Of a stretch of 64,000 bases of DNA, positions 17,587 through 27,095 are shown in pieces (position 1 is the stretch's first letter; each line of letters opens with the position of its first letter). A program made the position numbers and the translations under genes. The stretch is from CAWJMN01 sp963844055 (GTDB taxonomy: Bacteria > Planctomycetota > Planctomycetia > Pirellulales > Pirellulaceae). Under the pieces are notes generated by a model that was not told the origin of the DNA, ran no database searches, and was given only the letters and a program-made list of their open reading frames with translations. The stretch spans positions 3,968,001 to 4,032,000 of the forward strand of contig CAWJMN010000001.1 of the NCBI GenBank assembly GCA_963844055.1, given 5' to 3'.

Positions 17587-18945
17587 ATGCACGACTTCTC
17601 CACTCAACTCGCCAACATGATGCCAACCGCTCTCACGGGAAGCATCGTTCGCACGGAAGGGCTGACCGCCTCCGTGGCAGGATTTCCTGCGCCTGTTGGG
17701 GCCCTGGTGATGATCGAGCGACAAACCGGCAAGCCGATCGAGGCAGAGGTAATTGGCTTTCGTGACAATGAAACGCTGATCTATCCACTTGCAGAAATGA
17801 CCGGCGTACGACATGGAAATCGCGTGCGATTGGTGCGGTCGTCCCGTCTGCTGCGCGTGGGGAATGAGCTTTTGGGACGCGTTATTGATGCGCGGGGCCA
17901 AGTCATGGATGGCCGACCTGCGCCGCTGTTGGTCGACCGGGCAGCACTTGATCGTCGTCCCCCACCCGCTTGCGATCGCCCTCGAATCGACAAGGCACTT
18001 TCGACGGGCGTCCGCGCGATTGATGGCCTTTTGACTTGTGGCATCGGACAGCGCATTGGCATTTTTGCTGGCTCGGGCGTCGGGAAAAGTGTGACGCTGG
18101 GCATGATGGCCCGCTACACTTCGGCAGATGTCAACGTCATCGGCCTGATTGGCGAACGTGGCCGTGAAGTCAACGAGTTTATCGAGCGCGACCTGGGGCC
18201 TGAGGGACTCGCTCGAAGCGTGGTGATTGTCGCCACCAGCGATGAGCCAGCGCTAATTCGCGTACAAGCTGCTCAGGCGGCGACCGCCGTAGCCGAATAC
18301 TTCCGGGATCGCGGCAAGAATGTGCTGTTGATCATGGATTCGCTCACACGCTTTGCTTTGGCCCAGCGAGAAATCGGCCTAGCGGCAGGTGAACCACCGA
18401 CAACTCGCGGCTATCCACCGAGTGTGTTCGCCATGCTGCCACGACTGGTCGAGCGTGCGGGGCGAAGTCCTCAAGGAAGTATCACTGCGTTTTACTCTGT
18501 ACTGGTCGAAGGTGACGACACCAATGAACCGGTCAGCGATACCGTTCGCGGCCTGCTTGATGGTCACGTCATCCTATCGCGAAAGCTTGCTGCCCAAGGG
18601 CACTATCCCGCCATCGAAGTACTTGGAAGTATCAGCCGACTTTTCACCGACATCTCTGTACCAGAAGTCAGAGCGGCGGCGCAAGTCGTACGCGAATTGC
18701 TTTCGGCCTATCGGGATCATGAAGACCTGATTTCCATCGGTGCCTATCGCCAAGGGGCCAACCCAACGGTAGATGCATCGATTGCGATGAAGGAAGAGAT
18801 TCAAAAGTTCTTGCGGCAAGCGGTTGAAGATCGCTCCAGCGTTGAACAGGCTCGTACGGAGTTGGTTCAACTGGCACAGCGGTGCATGGCGGCACGTCGT
18901 CCGCCAGCGGTTGTGCCTGCTGCAGGAGGTGGCCTGCGACGTTAA
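17587..18945 (+). CDS. fliI: Flagellum-specific ATPase FliI
   Basis: A 452-residue ATPase of the F1-beta-like type III export family. The Walker A loop GSGVGKS lies at 162-168, LIGERGREVNEF follows, and Walker B is VLLIMDSLTRFA. The export-ATPase signature PPTTRGYPPSVFAMLPRLVERAG is present. It hydrolyses ATP to unload chaperones and substrates at the flagellar export gate on the cytoplasmic face. Neighbours fliH and fliJ complete the ATPase complex. Confidence 0.97.
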   Translation: MHDFSTQLANMMPTALTGSIVRTEGLTASVAGFPAPVGALVMIERQTGKPIEAEVIGFRDNETLIYPLAEMTGVRHGNRVRLVRSSRLLRVGNELLGRVIDARGQVMDGRPAPLLVDRAALDRRPPPACDRPRIDKALSTGVRAIDGLLTCGIGQRIGIFAGSGVGKSVTLGMMARYTSADVNVIGLIGERGREVNEFIERDLGPEGLARSVVIVATSDEPALIRVQAAQAATAVAEYFRDRGKNVLLIMDSLTRFALAQREIGLAAGEPPTTRGYPPSVFAMLPRLVERAGRSPQGSITAFYSVLVEGDDTNEPVSDTVRGLLDGHVILSRKLAAQGHYPAIEVLGSISRLFTDISVPEVRAAAQVVRELLSAYRDHEDLISIGAYRQGANPTVDASIAMKEEIQKFLRQAVEDRSSVEQARTELVQLAQRCMAARRPPAVVPAAGGGLRR

Positions 18946-19022
18946 GCGATTCTACCGACTGTGCGTGTGTTTGATTTTGGTTTTTGACTTTCCGTGTGCA
19001 CTTTGTGTTTTAGGTCTCTGCC

Positions 19023-19484
19023 ATGCAACCCTTCAAGTTCCGACTAGCGACGCTGCTTAGACTACGGTCTAACGAGCGCGACGAACGTCGTGCAGAGCTT
19101 GCCAAGGCTTACGAAGCGGCAGACATCCTTGCGCAGCGTCAGGCGGAGATCGAAGCAGAGCAAGCGGACATCCGCCGGCAGCAAGCCGAGCTCGTTGGGC
19201 CGGGCCACGCTTCGATTGAAAAGATCCTGCATGTGCAGCGTTACACGCTGATTTTACGGGTCAATCTGGGACAACTTGCCCAGCAGCAAGCCCAAGTTGC
19301 GGCCGAAGTGGAACGGCGTCGGCTAGTACTTGTCGAGGCTGACCGGCAGGTGCGCATCCTGGAAAAGCTGTCCGAAAAGAAGTTCGCGGAATATCAGGCC
19401 GAGGAACTTCGGCTAGAGATGCGCGAACTTGACGAGCAAGCCCTGCAAGGGTTTGAGCGTGACGTGGAAGGAGCTCGATCATGA
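19023..19484 (+). CDS. fliJ: Flagellar export protein FliJ
   Basis: A 153-residue coiled-coil protein. It starts MQPFKFRLATLLRLRSNERDERR, the typical FliJ opening, and the rest is continuous charged helix with heptads. FliJ inserts in the FliI hexamer and couples it to the FlhA gate. It overlaps the next gene by four bases (ATGA at 19481-19484), so the two are translationally coupled. Confidence 0.88.
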   Translation: MQPFKFRLATLLRLRSNERDERRAELAKAYEAADILAQRQAEIEAEQADIRRQQAELVGPGHASIEKILHVQRYTLILRVNLGQLAQQQAQVAAEVERRRLVLVEADRQVRILEKLSEKKFAEYQAEELRLEMRELDEQALQGFERDVEGARS

Positions 19485-20197
19485 TGAAGCTACTTGGCAC
19501 GTTAGTAACTGCCTTGGCGATGGCCTGCATGGCGACAGTGCTGTTTCAGATCGTTCTGCTAGGAGTGCTGTGGTCGAAAGGTGTATTTGCTGACGATCGC
19601 TGGATGGGAATGATGGCCGCCTTGTATGGCATCAAGTCTGACAAGGAAGTTGCCGGCAGCCAAGGCAAGGCTGGAAAAGAAAACCTCAGCGAGCAACCCT
19701 CCTTGGATGACCTTGCGCGGAAACGGATTGCTTCTAGCTTGGACTACGACCTGCGAGAAACAACGCTTGCTAAATCTTTGCGGGATATGCGGTCTCTCGA
19801 GGCACAAGTCAAAAGTGATCAGCGTTGGCTCGGTGAATGGAAAGAGTCCATCGTTGGAATGATCGATAATGCTCTTACGAAGAAGATTGATGAGTCATTA
19901 CTCGAAGTGCAACGGGTGCTGGAATCGCTCAGCCCGAAACAGGCGAAAGAACAGATCCTGAAGATTTTGGAAAGCAATGTCCGGTCCGAGCGTGAACAAG
20001 CAATGCGTGACACGGTGCGGATGTTGAAGTCGATGTCTTCGGAAAAGCAAAAGAAGATCCTTAGCGAGTTTAAAACCCCCGCTGAAGAAGAAACACTGGC
20101 CGAAATCTTGCGTGAGATTCGGATGGGAACCCCTGAAGTGGACGAGCTTCGTGACTCTAAGTCGAAGCTTGAACAACAACTGGCACCTAAGCGTTAG
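19481..20197 (+). CDS. MotE-like membrane-anchored coiled-coil protein
   Basis: A 238-residue protein with one N-terminal transmembrane helix (LVTALAMACMATVLFQIVLLGVLW), a long coiled coil (about residues 70-130) and a helical domain in which LESLSPKQAKEQILKIL and LKSMSSEKQKKILSEFK repeat the pattern of the MgtE-N/FliG-like fold. This arrangement and its place straight after fliJ match MotE/YlxF-type proteins, which in some bacteria chaperone the stator component MotC or stabilise the motor. Function here is inferred only. The paired SxxKxxxIL units are the clearest recognisable feature. Confidence 0.6.
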   Translation: MMKLLGTLVTALAMACMATVLFQIVLLGVLWSKGVFADDRWMGMMAALYGIKSDKEVAGSQGKAGKENLSEQPSLDDLARKRIASSLDYDLRETTLAKSLRDMRSLEAQVKSDQRWLGEWKESIVGMIDNALTKKIDESLLEVQRVLESLSPKQAKEQILKILESNVRSEREQAMRDTVRMLKSMSSEKQKKILSEFKTPAEEETLAEILREIRMGTPEVDELRDSKSKLEQQLAPKR

Positions 20198-20218
20198 GCT
20201 CGAGAGGAAAAGATCACT

Positions 20219-21898
20219 ATGATTTCCAAAGATCGTGCTACCGCTCTTTCGCCGCTAGACCTCATTCCGGCAATCCCGAGTACACCTAACAATGCGCCGT
20301 CGTCGGCCAACAAGGATGTCTTTGACTCGTTGCTGCGCGGACCTAAGCAAGATTCAATTAGCTCCAACCGTTTTGACCGCAATTCCAACTCGAATAGCAA
20401 CTCTACCTCGAATCGTGACAACGATTTATCGGGATCAAGTCCATCGAATCGCTCAACAAGCACTACGGACGACAATCGCTCATCCCGCCGTACGGATTCG
20501 GCCCATGACAATTCGTCACCAGCGGGACAAGCCAATGTCCGCAAGGTTGATGACGATCATGATGACGACTCGACCTCTCAGGATGAGGAAGCCCAGAACT
20601 TAGCGGGAGCTGCTGGCGTCAATCCGCACAGCCATGCCAAAGCCAAAGAGACTACAGAAGGTGGCGACGCCGCTACTAATGGATCGGAAGAAGAAACGGG
20701 CACCGCTGCCGTCGGCAAAAGTGGTAAACGGCTAAAAAAGGGAGCCATCGATCCTAGTCAACTTGCCAATGGCAAAGGGGACGCAGCATCAACGGAAGCA
20801 ACCGCCGATGGTACCGACGGTGGCAAGGATTCGGATGCAGCTGTAGCGGATACCAACGTCAAAGCGAATGATCAAACGGCAACCGTTGCCGTCGATCCTG
20901 TAGTGACGGTCACCGACGCCGATGGAAGTGGCACAGCCGATCCTAGTGGTCAGTTAGCAGACGCTGCCAAGGCAGAAGCTGCGAAAAAAGAAGCCGAAGC
21001 GACCAGTGGCGAGCAGCCGGTCATCGCAACAAATTTGCACGGCACGGTAACGACGGGTACCGGGCAACAAGCTGCTGCCACCACGGATGTAGTCGACGCC
21101 ACCGAAGCGACAAGCGAAGGAAGCTCGGAAGAAAACTCGTCCGAACCGACGTCAGCCAAGAGTGCCAGCGCTTCGCCAAACAGTGCCGCAGATTCGATTA
21201 TTGCCAAGGCGACCACGGATGCAACGACAGACAACGGAAGTGGCGACGGCAGCGACAAACAGGATCGCTCGAAGGATACGACTAACGTTGCCGTAGCGCA
21301 GCCCCAGTTAACCGCGGTGAATGCCTCGGCGGGCGAGACTTCGGGGAACTCAGGAAGTGCGACCGGAGCGATTGGCAGCAATCCTCAGTCTCCTCGATTG
21401 CCGGCACCGCTACTTGGAAAAAGTGAAGGAACTGCGCATCCACGTCCTGTGGCCGAAGTCGACATCACCCGGTTCGTTCACCGAGTAGCTCGGGCTTTTG
21501 AAGCGGCACAGCAACGGGATGGCGAAGTACGCCTGCGTTTGAGTCCACCAGAACTGGGTTCGGTACGTCTTTCGATGACGGTTCAGGATGGCGTGATGGT
21601 CGCCAAGCTCGAAACCGAGACCACCACTGCACAAGCTCTGATTTCGGACAACTTGCAAGCCCTTCGCGATCGCCTGCAAGAACAAGGAATCCGCGTCGAA
21701 CGATTTGATGTCGATCTGATGAACCAATCGCCGGGGGGATTTGCCAATCCGCAAGATCAGGCAACTCGCGATCCGGATGCTAATGGTCTGCTACGCGGCG
21801 GGCCACGAGTAGGAAGTGCCGCACCCACACCAACGGATAGTCGCGGTCGTAGCACAACGCCTTTGGACGGAACAAGCGGCCTCAACGTCGTGGTTTAG
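20219..21898 (+). CDS. fliK: Flagellar hook-length control protein FliK
   Basis: A 559-residue exported ruler protein. The first roughly 400 residues are low complexity, rich in Ser, Asp, Asn, Thr, Ala and Glu, as expected for the unfolded ruler part. The conserved C-terminal domain lies near residues 420-505: VRLRLSPPELGSVRLSMTV followed by VAKLETETTTAQALISDNLQALRDRLQEQGIRVERFDV, which is the Flg_hook domain (PPELGxVxV). It measures hook length and flips the export switch in FlhB. It sits just before flgD and flgE, its functional partners. Confidence 0.93.
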   Translation: MISKDRATALSPLDLIPAIPSTPNNAPSSANKDVFDSLLRGPKQDSISSNRFDRNSNSNSNSTSNRDNDLSGSSPSNRSTSTTDDNRSSRRTDSAHDNSSPAGQANVRKVDDDHDDDSTSQDEEAQNLAGAAGVNPHSHAKAKETTEGGDAATNGSEEETGTAAVGKSGKRLKKGAIDPSQLANGKGDAASTEATADGTDGGKDSDAAVADTNVKANDQTATVAVDPVVTVTDADGSGTADPSGQLADAAKAEAAKKEAEATSGEQPVIATNLHGTVTTGTGQQAAATTDVVDATEATSEGSSEENSSEPTSAKSASASPNSAADSIIAKATTDATTDNGSGDGSDKQDRSKDTTNVAVAQPQLTAVNASAGETSGNSGSATGAIGSNPQSPRLPAPLLGKSEGTAHPRPVAEVDITRFVHRVARAFEAAQQRDGEVRLRLSPPELGSVRLSMTVQDGVMVAKLETETTTAQALISDNLQALRDRLQEQGIRVERFDVDLMNQSPGGFANPQDQATRDPDANGLLRGGPRVGSAAPTPTDSRGRSTTPLDGTSGLNVVV

Positions 21899-21984
21899 CC
21901 GGCAGCCTTATACAACCCCCATTTTTCGATCACACATTTTCGCAAGCGACAAAACACTTGCGACCTTCCTAAGGAAACTTTCCC

Positions 21985-22416
21985 ATGGCAACTGTAAACG
22001 GCGTCGGAAGCAGCAGCTCCTCGTCCACCACTACCCCGAAGAAGCCACAAAGCTTGGATGAGTTGGGCTCAAGCGACTTCTTCAAACTGATCATCAAGCA
22101 ACTGCAGAGCCAAGACCCGCTGAGCCCTACCGACAACGACAAGTTGATGCAGCAAATCAGCACGATTCGCAGCATTGGATCGTCGGACAAGTTGTCGACG
22201 GCGCTGCAGTCGGTACAAACCGGCCAAAGCATTGCCACGGCGACTTCCATGATCGGCAAGACGGTGAAGGCACTCGCTGATGATGGAACGGAAGTCTCGG
22301 GCGTTGTCAGCAAACTCACTGTTCAGGTTGACCCCAAGGACAGTGCAGTCCGCACCTATAAGGTGCAGATCAACGACAAGTCGATTGACATCAAGAATGT
22401 ACGTGAAGTGACCTAG
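21985..22416 (+). CDS. flgD: Flagellar hook-capping protein FlgD
   Basis: A 143-residue FlgD. SLDELGSSDFFKLIIKQLQSQDPLSPTDNDKLMQQ contains the diagnostic LLxxQLxxQDPLxPxDN motif, and SMIGKTVKALADDGTEVSGVVSKL begins the C-terminal tudor-like part. It caps the growing hook and directs FlgE assembly. It is shorter than the usual 220 or so residues: the second (fibronectin-like) subdomain is missing or much reduced. Confidence 0.92.
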   Translation: MATVNGVGSSSSSSTTTPKKPQSLDELGSSDFFKLIIKQLQSQDPLSPTDNDKLMQQISTIRSIGSSDKLSTALQSVQTGQSIATATSMIGKTVKALADDGTEVSGVVSKLTVQVDPKDSAVRTYKVQINDKSIDIKNVREVT

Positions 22417-22496
22417 CACGGTCGTTTGAAACTACTCGCCATTAACCATCCCCCAGCAAACATTGCTCGCATAACAATCCCAACGGAGGAACTTCC

Positions 22497-24947
22497 ATGG
22501 GTTTAGCATCCGCACTCACAACAGCCTTGACTGGTTTATCTGCGGCTGAAACGCAGGTCGACGTCATTGGTAACAACTTGGCCAACTCGCAAACGGTTGG
22601 CTTTAAAGAATCACGCACCCTATTTTCCACACAGTTCCTGCAGACGCTGAGCGTTGGCTCGACGCCGACCGATGGCAATGGTGGTACGAACCCACGGCAA
22701 ACGGGTCTGGGTACTCGCGTGGCGGAAATCTCGCCCAAGTTTACCCAAGGAACAGTAGAAGTTAGTTCAAATCCGTCGGACCTTGCCATTCAAGGTGATG
22801 GGTTCTTCATCGTTCAGAACAGCAACGGCGAAAAGCTCTACACTCGTAACGGCATTTTCAAGACGAACTCTGAAAATCAACTGGTGACCCAGTCCGGTAA
22901 CCGGGTGCTGGGATTTGGCGTTAATGATGCCTACGAAGTGCAGACTTCGTCGCTAGTACCGCTTTCGATTCCACTGGGTTCGGCAGCCGTTGCCCAAGCA
23001 ACACAAAACGTGTTCTTGCAAGGCGTGCTTTCGCCATCGGGCGATGTGGCCACGACCGCAGGTGTGATTCAAAGCGCGGTGCTTGGTGACGCCAGCGTCC
23101 CTCGTCCGGATGTTTCGGCATCGTCCCTTTCGGTTTCACCGCTGCCGGATGTCTCAGGTGTTAACGTTCAGAACACGCAAGGAACGGGAACGCACCCTGA
23201 AGGAGCGACCTACAAATACCGACTGGCATTTGTGGACTCGCATGGGACCGAAGGAACGGCTTCGTCTGAATTTACGGTAACCACTCCTGCCGGAAACGGC
23301 TTGCCGGACAACACGATCAGCTTTACGCTTCCGACTGCTGGAACTGAGTATTCGCAAGTACGGATCTATCGTACGGCCGCTGGTGGATCGCAGTTCTTTC
23401 AACTGGGAACCGCCGCGACGGGATCGACCTTTGTTGATAACAACAGTGTGCCGCTTTCTACGACGCCGCTCAATGCGAACAATCTGAGCGGAAACTACAC
23501 GTACTTGGTGACGTACGCTCGAAACGGTGAAGAGGAAAGCCGGCCTTCGGTTTTGCTTGGTCCTCAAAACGTGAGCAACTCTCGCGTCCATTTGCAAAAC
23601 TTGCCAACGCCTCCTGTTCCTGGTCCGGGTGATTCGTTCCCGGCGTATGACAAGGTGCGGATCTATCGCAACTTGGCAGGCGATGCAAGCCAGTTCTATT
23701 TGGTGAGCGAACTCAATCCAGGGGAAGACTATACCGACAGTCGGCCCGACTCGGCAATTTCGGACTTGTCGATTTCTACCAACAAGCAGATCGATCTGGA
23801 CGGCCCGAAGATCGATACGAACACTTTGCTGGTGAACGTCGTTCGGCGTAACAACCTGGACTTCGAGAATGTGTTTACGCCGGGCACTTTGGACTTTGCG
23901 GCTCGTAAGGGCGAACGCTCGCTGGCATCCAAGTCGTTTACCATTACGAACACCTCCACGGTGCAAGACCTGCTTTCGTTCATGAAAGATGCGATGGGTA
24001 TCCAGACGGCTCTGGATGATCCACAGCATCCGATTCCGACTTCGCTGAATAACATCCCTGGCGAGACAACGCCTCTTTCCGCAGGCCTGACTATCAAGGA
24101 TGGAAAGATCCGCGCTGTTTCCAACAATGGTGTGGATAGCGCGGTAGCGATTGACCTTTCCGCCTTTCGGATCACGAATTCTTCGGGAGACGTCTCGACG
24201 CCGAACCTGGGCTTTGGATCGGTGCAAACGGCAAAGGGACAAAGTGCGGTCGCTGACTTTGTGGCGTACGACACCCTGGGTATTCCGGTCAATGTCCGGA
24301 TCACCTCGGTTTTAGAAAGCGTTACGGACTCGGCAACGGTCTATCGCTGGTATGCGGACTCGTCGAGCAACAGCCCGCTAAACGGCGCTGACATCTCGGT
24401 TGGAACGGGCCTGATCACGTTTGATGGTCGTGGTAACTTTGTTGCGGCCACAAATGATCGTGTGACGGTTGAACGCCGTAACATTCCATCATCCGATCCG
24501 CTCGAATTCCGAATTGACTTCGGCTCAGTGACGGGTCTGGCACAGGCCAAGAGCAGTTTGGCGGTTACACGGCAGGATGGTTCAGCAGCTGGTACGCTGA
24601 GCAACTTTGTGATCGGCGAAGATGGCACGATCCAAGGTGTGTTTAGTAGCGGTGTTTCCCGTTCGCTGGGACAAATCCGGATGGCACGTTTTGCCAACCC
24701 CAACGGTTTGACGCAGCGCGGCGACAACAACTTTTCGCAAGGCGTCAACTCGGGCCTGCCCATTGAGAACAACCCGGGCCAGGATGGAACGGGCAAAGTC
24801 ATCGCTGGTGCGGTGGAGCTCTCCAACTCGGACGTCGGAAAGAATTTGATTGACCTTGTCACCGCTTCGACCCAATACCGAAGTAATGCAAGAGTTATCA
24901 CAACTGTCCAACAACTTCTTGATGAATTGCTTAACCTAAGGCGTTAA
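22497..24947 (+). CDS. flgE: Flagellar hook protein FlgE, with large inserted domain
   Basis: An 816-residue hook subunit, about twice the common size. The N-terminus has DVIGNNLANSQTVGFKESRTLFS and the C-terminus has NNPGQDGTGKVIAGAVELSNSDVGKNLIDLVTASTQYRSNARVITTVQQLLDELLNL, both canonical axial-protein ends. Between about residues 235 and 430 sit two related units, each with a YKYRLAFVDSHGTEG/YTYLVTYARNGEEES type strand, a VRIYR motif and a D-rich end, resembling immunoglobulin or fibronectin repeats. These probably form an extra surface domain on the hook. The gene follows flgD and is the last before a hairpin. Confidence 0.93.
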   Translation: MGLASALTTALTGLSAAETQVDVIGNNLANSQTVGFKESRTLFSTQFLQTLSVGSTPTDGNGGTNPRQTGLGTRVAEISPKFTQGTVEVSSNPSDLAIQGDGFFIVQNSNGEKLYTRNGIFKTNSENQLVTQSGNRVLGFGVNDAYEVQTSSLVPLSIPLGSAAVAQATQNVFLQGVLSPSGDVATTAGVIQSAVLGDASVPRPDVSASSLSVSPLPDVSGVNVQNTQGTGTHPEGATYKYRLAFVDSHGTEGTASSEFTVTTPAGNGLPDNTISFTLPTAGTEYSQVRIYRTAAGGSQFFQLGTAATGSTFVDNNSVPLSTTPLNANNLSGNYTYLVTYARNGEEESRPSVLLGPQNVSNSRVHLQNLPTPPVPGPGDSFPAYDKVRIYRNLAGDASQFYLVSELNPGEDYTDSRPDSAISDLSISTNKQIDLDGPKIDTNTLLVNVVRRNNLDFENVFTPGTLDFAARKGERSLASKSFTITNTSTVQDLLSFMKDAMGIQTALDDPQHPIPTSLNNIPGETTPLSAGLTIKDGKIRAVSNNGVDSAVAIDLSAFRITNSSGDVSTPNLGFGSVQTAKGQSAVADFVAYDTLGIPVNVRITSVLESVTDSATVYRWYADSSSNSPLNGADISVGTGLITFDGRGNFVAATNDRVTVERRNIPSSDPLEFRIDFGSVTGLAQAKSSLAVTRQDGSAAGTLSNFVIGEDGTIQGVFSSGVSRSLGQIRMARFANPNGLTQRGDNNFSQGVNSGLPIENNPGQDGTGKVIAGAVELSNSDVGKNLIDLVTASTQYRSNARVITTVQQLLDELLNLRR

Positions 24948-24989
24948 TTCACTTTAGGACGTTTCTTCTAAACGTAATTTGACCCCGGC

Positions 24990-25022
24990 AGGGGCTACCC
25001 GAATAATCGGATGTTAGCCCCT
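24990..25022. terminator. Hairpin between flgE and flbD
   Basis: AGGGGCTA at 24990-24997 pairs with TAGCCCCT at 25015-25022, with an inner CCGA/TCGG pair, followed by TTCCCC. It may attenuate transcription between the hook genes and the motor genes. The T-run is weak. Confidence 0.45.
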
Positions 25023-25080
25023 TTCCCCTGGCGGCTGGTTACTTACGAGGAGAACTTTGAAACAACTGGGAGACGAAGCC

Positions 25081-25305
25081 ATGATCCGATTAACTCGACT
25101 GGACGGCGAAGCGTTCATTTTGAATGCCGACCTGATTCGTTACGTAGAGTCGCGTCCCGACACGTTTGTCACTTTGACGTGTGGTGAGCGGATGGTGGTG
25201 AAGGAATCCATGGATGAAGTGATGCAGCGGGCCGTGCGGTATCAGCAGGAAAAGCTGTTATTCCCGGCGACGGCGAGAGCTTTGCAAGCGAAGGGAGTTG
25301 CCTAA
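25081..25305 (+). CDS. flbD: FlbD/SwrD-family protein
   Basis: A 74-residue protein. MIRLTRLDGEAFILNADLIRYVESRPDTFVTLTCGERMVVKESMDEVMQR is the whole-length pattern of the FlbD (SwrD) family, found next to motA and fliL in many flagellar operons. In Bacillus subtilis SwrD raises flagellar power. I choose the ATG at 25081 because the family always begins MI(R/K)LTRL; an upstream start would add eight residues. Its stop is one base before the motA start. Confidence 0.9.
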   Translation: MIRLTRLDGEAFILNADLIRYVESRPDTFVTLTCGERMVVKESMDEVMQRAVRYQQEKLLFPATARALQAKGVA

Positions 25306-25306
25306 T

Positions 25307-26086
25307 ATGGACCTTTCTACGCTTTTGGGTATTAGCCTAGCCAGTGCCGCTTTGCTCGCATCGGTGGTACTTAGCGGCGGGAACTTTCAATCCTTTTGGG
25401 ACGCTCCTTCGATCTTGATCGTGGTTGGCGGCAGCTTGGGAGCATTGCTGGTTTGTTTTCCGCTGAAGACGATCCGTCGATTGCCACAGGTGGTGATGAA
25501 GGGGATGTCTGGCAAGCTGACGAATCCTCGTGATGTGATTGAGCAGATTGTTAGCCTGGCGGTTACTGCTCGGCGCGATGGCCTCTTGGCACTTGAACCA
25601 CGACTGGACGAGATTGAAGATCCGTTCATTCGGCTAGGCGTGCAGATGGCCATCGATGGGACCAGGCCCGACCTGCTGGAAGAAGTCCTACATACTGAGA
25701 TGGAGACGATGCAACTTCGTCACCGCGAGGGAAAGGGGACGATCGACCAACTGGGACGCTATGCACCGGCATTTGGCATGATCGGCACTTTGGTGGGCCT
25801 GATTACGATGCTGAGCAACATGTCGGACCCGGCCACACTGGGAAGCGGCATGTCTGTGGCGCTCGTGACGACGCTATATGGGGCGATCTTGGCCAACGGT
25901 TCGCTGCTGCCGATGTCGGAGAAGCTGAATTATCTCAGCCGGCAAGAGACGCTTTTGCGAGAGATGATTGTACGGGGGATTATCTCGTTGCAAGCTGGCG
26001 AGAATCCACGACTCATTGAGCAGCGACTCCTTACGTATTTGCCTCCTGAAGACCGCAACACTCGCGTGACGAGCCGTGCCGCATGA
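25307..26086 (+). CDS. motA: Flagellar stator protein MotA
   Basis: A 259-residue stator subunit. It begins MDLSTLLGISLASAALLASVVL and has four transmembrane helices; the cytoplasmic loop carries AVTARRDGLLALEPRLDEIEDPFIRLG, the family's typical LARRKGILALE-type motif. The last two helices include YAPAFGMIGTLVGLITML and the proline P-loop region of MotA/TolQ/ExbB. It forms the ion channel with MotB and pushes on FliG. The stop overlaps the motB ATG in an ATGA. A TTG start three codons upstream is possible but less likely. Confidence 0.95.
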   Translation: MDLSTLLGISLASAALLASVVLSGGNFQSFWDAPSILIVVGGSLGALLVCFPLKTIRRLPQVVMKGMSGKLTNPRDVIEQIVSLAVTARRDGLLALEPRLDEIEDPFIRLGVQMAIDGTRPDLLEEVLHTEMETMQLRHREGKGTIDQLGRYAPAFGMIGTLVGLITMLSNMSDPATLGSGMSVALVTTLYGAILANGSLLPMSEKLNYLSRQETLLREMIVRGIISLQAGENPRLIEQRLLTYLPPEDRNTRVTSRAA

Positions 26087-27024
26087 GCCTGCTTACGAAG
26101 CTCTATCCCGATGACGAAAAGAACAGTGGCGGCAATGACTGGACGCTGATGTACGGCGACCTGATGACGTTGCTGCTAACGTTCTTTGTGATGTTGGTCT
26201 CGATGAGCGAACTGAAACAGAATGAGAAGTTTCAGGGAATCGCTGACTCGATGGCGGAGCAATTTGGTGGCGAGCGGCCAAGCGAAACCGATTCAGAACG
26301 ACTGGGGCGTTCCGCAGGCTTGGCCATGGCCCACAAGGCCTATTCAACGCGGCGGAGCAAGGAACTGGACCACTGGGATGAGTACGTTCAGCTAGTTGCC
26401 ACTTGGAATGCACGGCCGAGCGGGATTGCGATCCAAAACCGCCAAACGCCGGCAAAGTCTGCCTCGTTTGTGCCCGCAGCGGGTAGCAGCAGCCTCTCGG
26501 GGGGTATGGCTGAACGGTCTGTAACGGCTATTCCGGGACCAAGGGTCCTAGCGGCTGTCCAATTTCTACCGGAATCAGTCGACCTGAACGAACGCAGTAA
26601 GCAAGACTTGCGTGAGGTTTGGGAAAGTCTTGATGGAAGGCGCGTGCGCTTGGAAGTGCGGGGAATCCTCCCTGCGTTTCAGCGGCCAGAAAGCGGCAAA
26701 CCATCGCCAACTGGCAAGACAGCCCCCCAGGCCTTGAACGCTAACGAGAATGCGATGGTGCTCGCTCGCGCGATGACGGTGAGAGATTTGCTGGCAACAC
26801 GCCGCGAATTATCCAGCGTACGTGTGAGCCTGAGCCTAACGCCACTCGAAGCAACGGAAGGCCTGCGGCTGGGAGAGATTCCTGCGGGGCTGGTTGTCTC
26901 GGGTAATGTGCTGGTTAGCGTGTTTGACGAGGGGTTCAATCCAAACGATGAAGCAACGGGGCTACGAACCGCACGTGAATACCGTGGGGAAGAGCCAATG
27001 CTTCGTCCTGAGTTATCCAGATGA
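26083..27024 (+). CDS. motB: Flagellar stator protein MotB
   Basis: A 313-residue protein with a single transmembrane helix. WTLMYGDLMTLLLTFFVMLVSMS contains the essential ion-binding aspartate D26. The periplasmic part has an OmpA-like domain near residues 160-290 (VQFLPESVDLNERSKQDLREVWESLDGRRVRLEVRGI), though it is divergent and the peptidoglycan-binding residues are not clear. The middle region between them (residues 60-150) is less typical. Paired with motA by an overlapping ATGA. Confidence 0.93.
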   Translation: MSLLTKLYPDDEKNSGGNDWTLMYGDLMTLLLTFFVMLVSMSELKQNEKFQGIADSMAEQFGGERPSETDSERLGRSAGLAMAHKAYSTRRSKELDHWDEYVQLVATWNARPSGIAIQNRQTPAKSASFVPAAGSSSLSGGMAERSVTAIPGPRVLAAVQFLPESVDLNERSKQDLREVWESLDGRRVRLEVRGILPAFQRPESGKPSPTGKTAPQALNANENAMVLARAMTVRDLLATRRELSSVRVSLSLTPLEATEGLRLGEIPAGLVVSGNVLVSVFDEGFNPNDEATGLRTAREYRGEEPMLRPELSR

Positions 27025-27095
27025 TTTGAGAGAGGGTGTAGGCCACGGACGGCTTTCCCAATCGTTTTGATTTGAGGGAAGTGGGGAGCTGTTCC

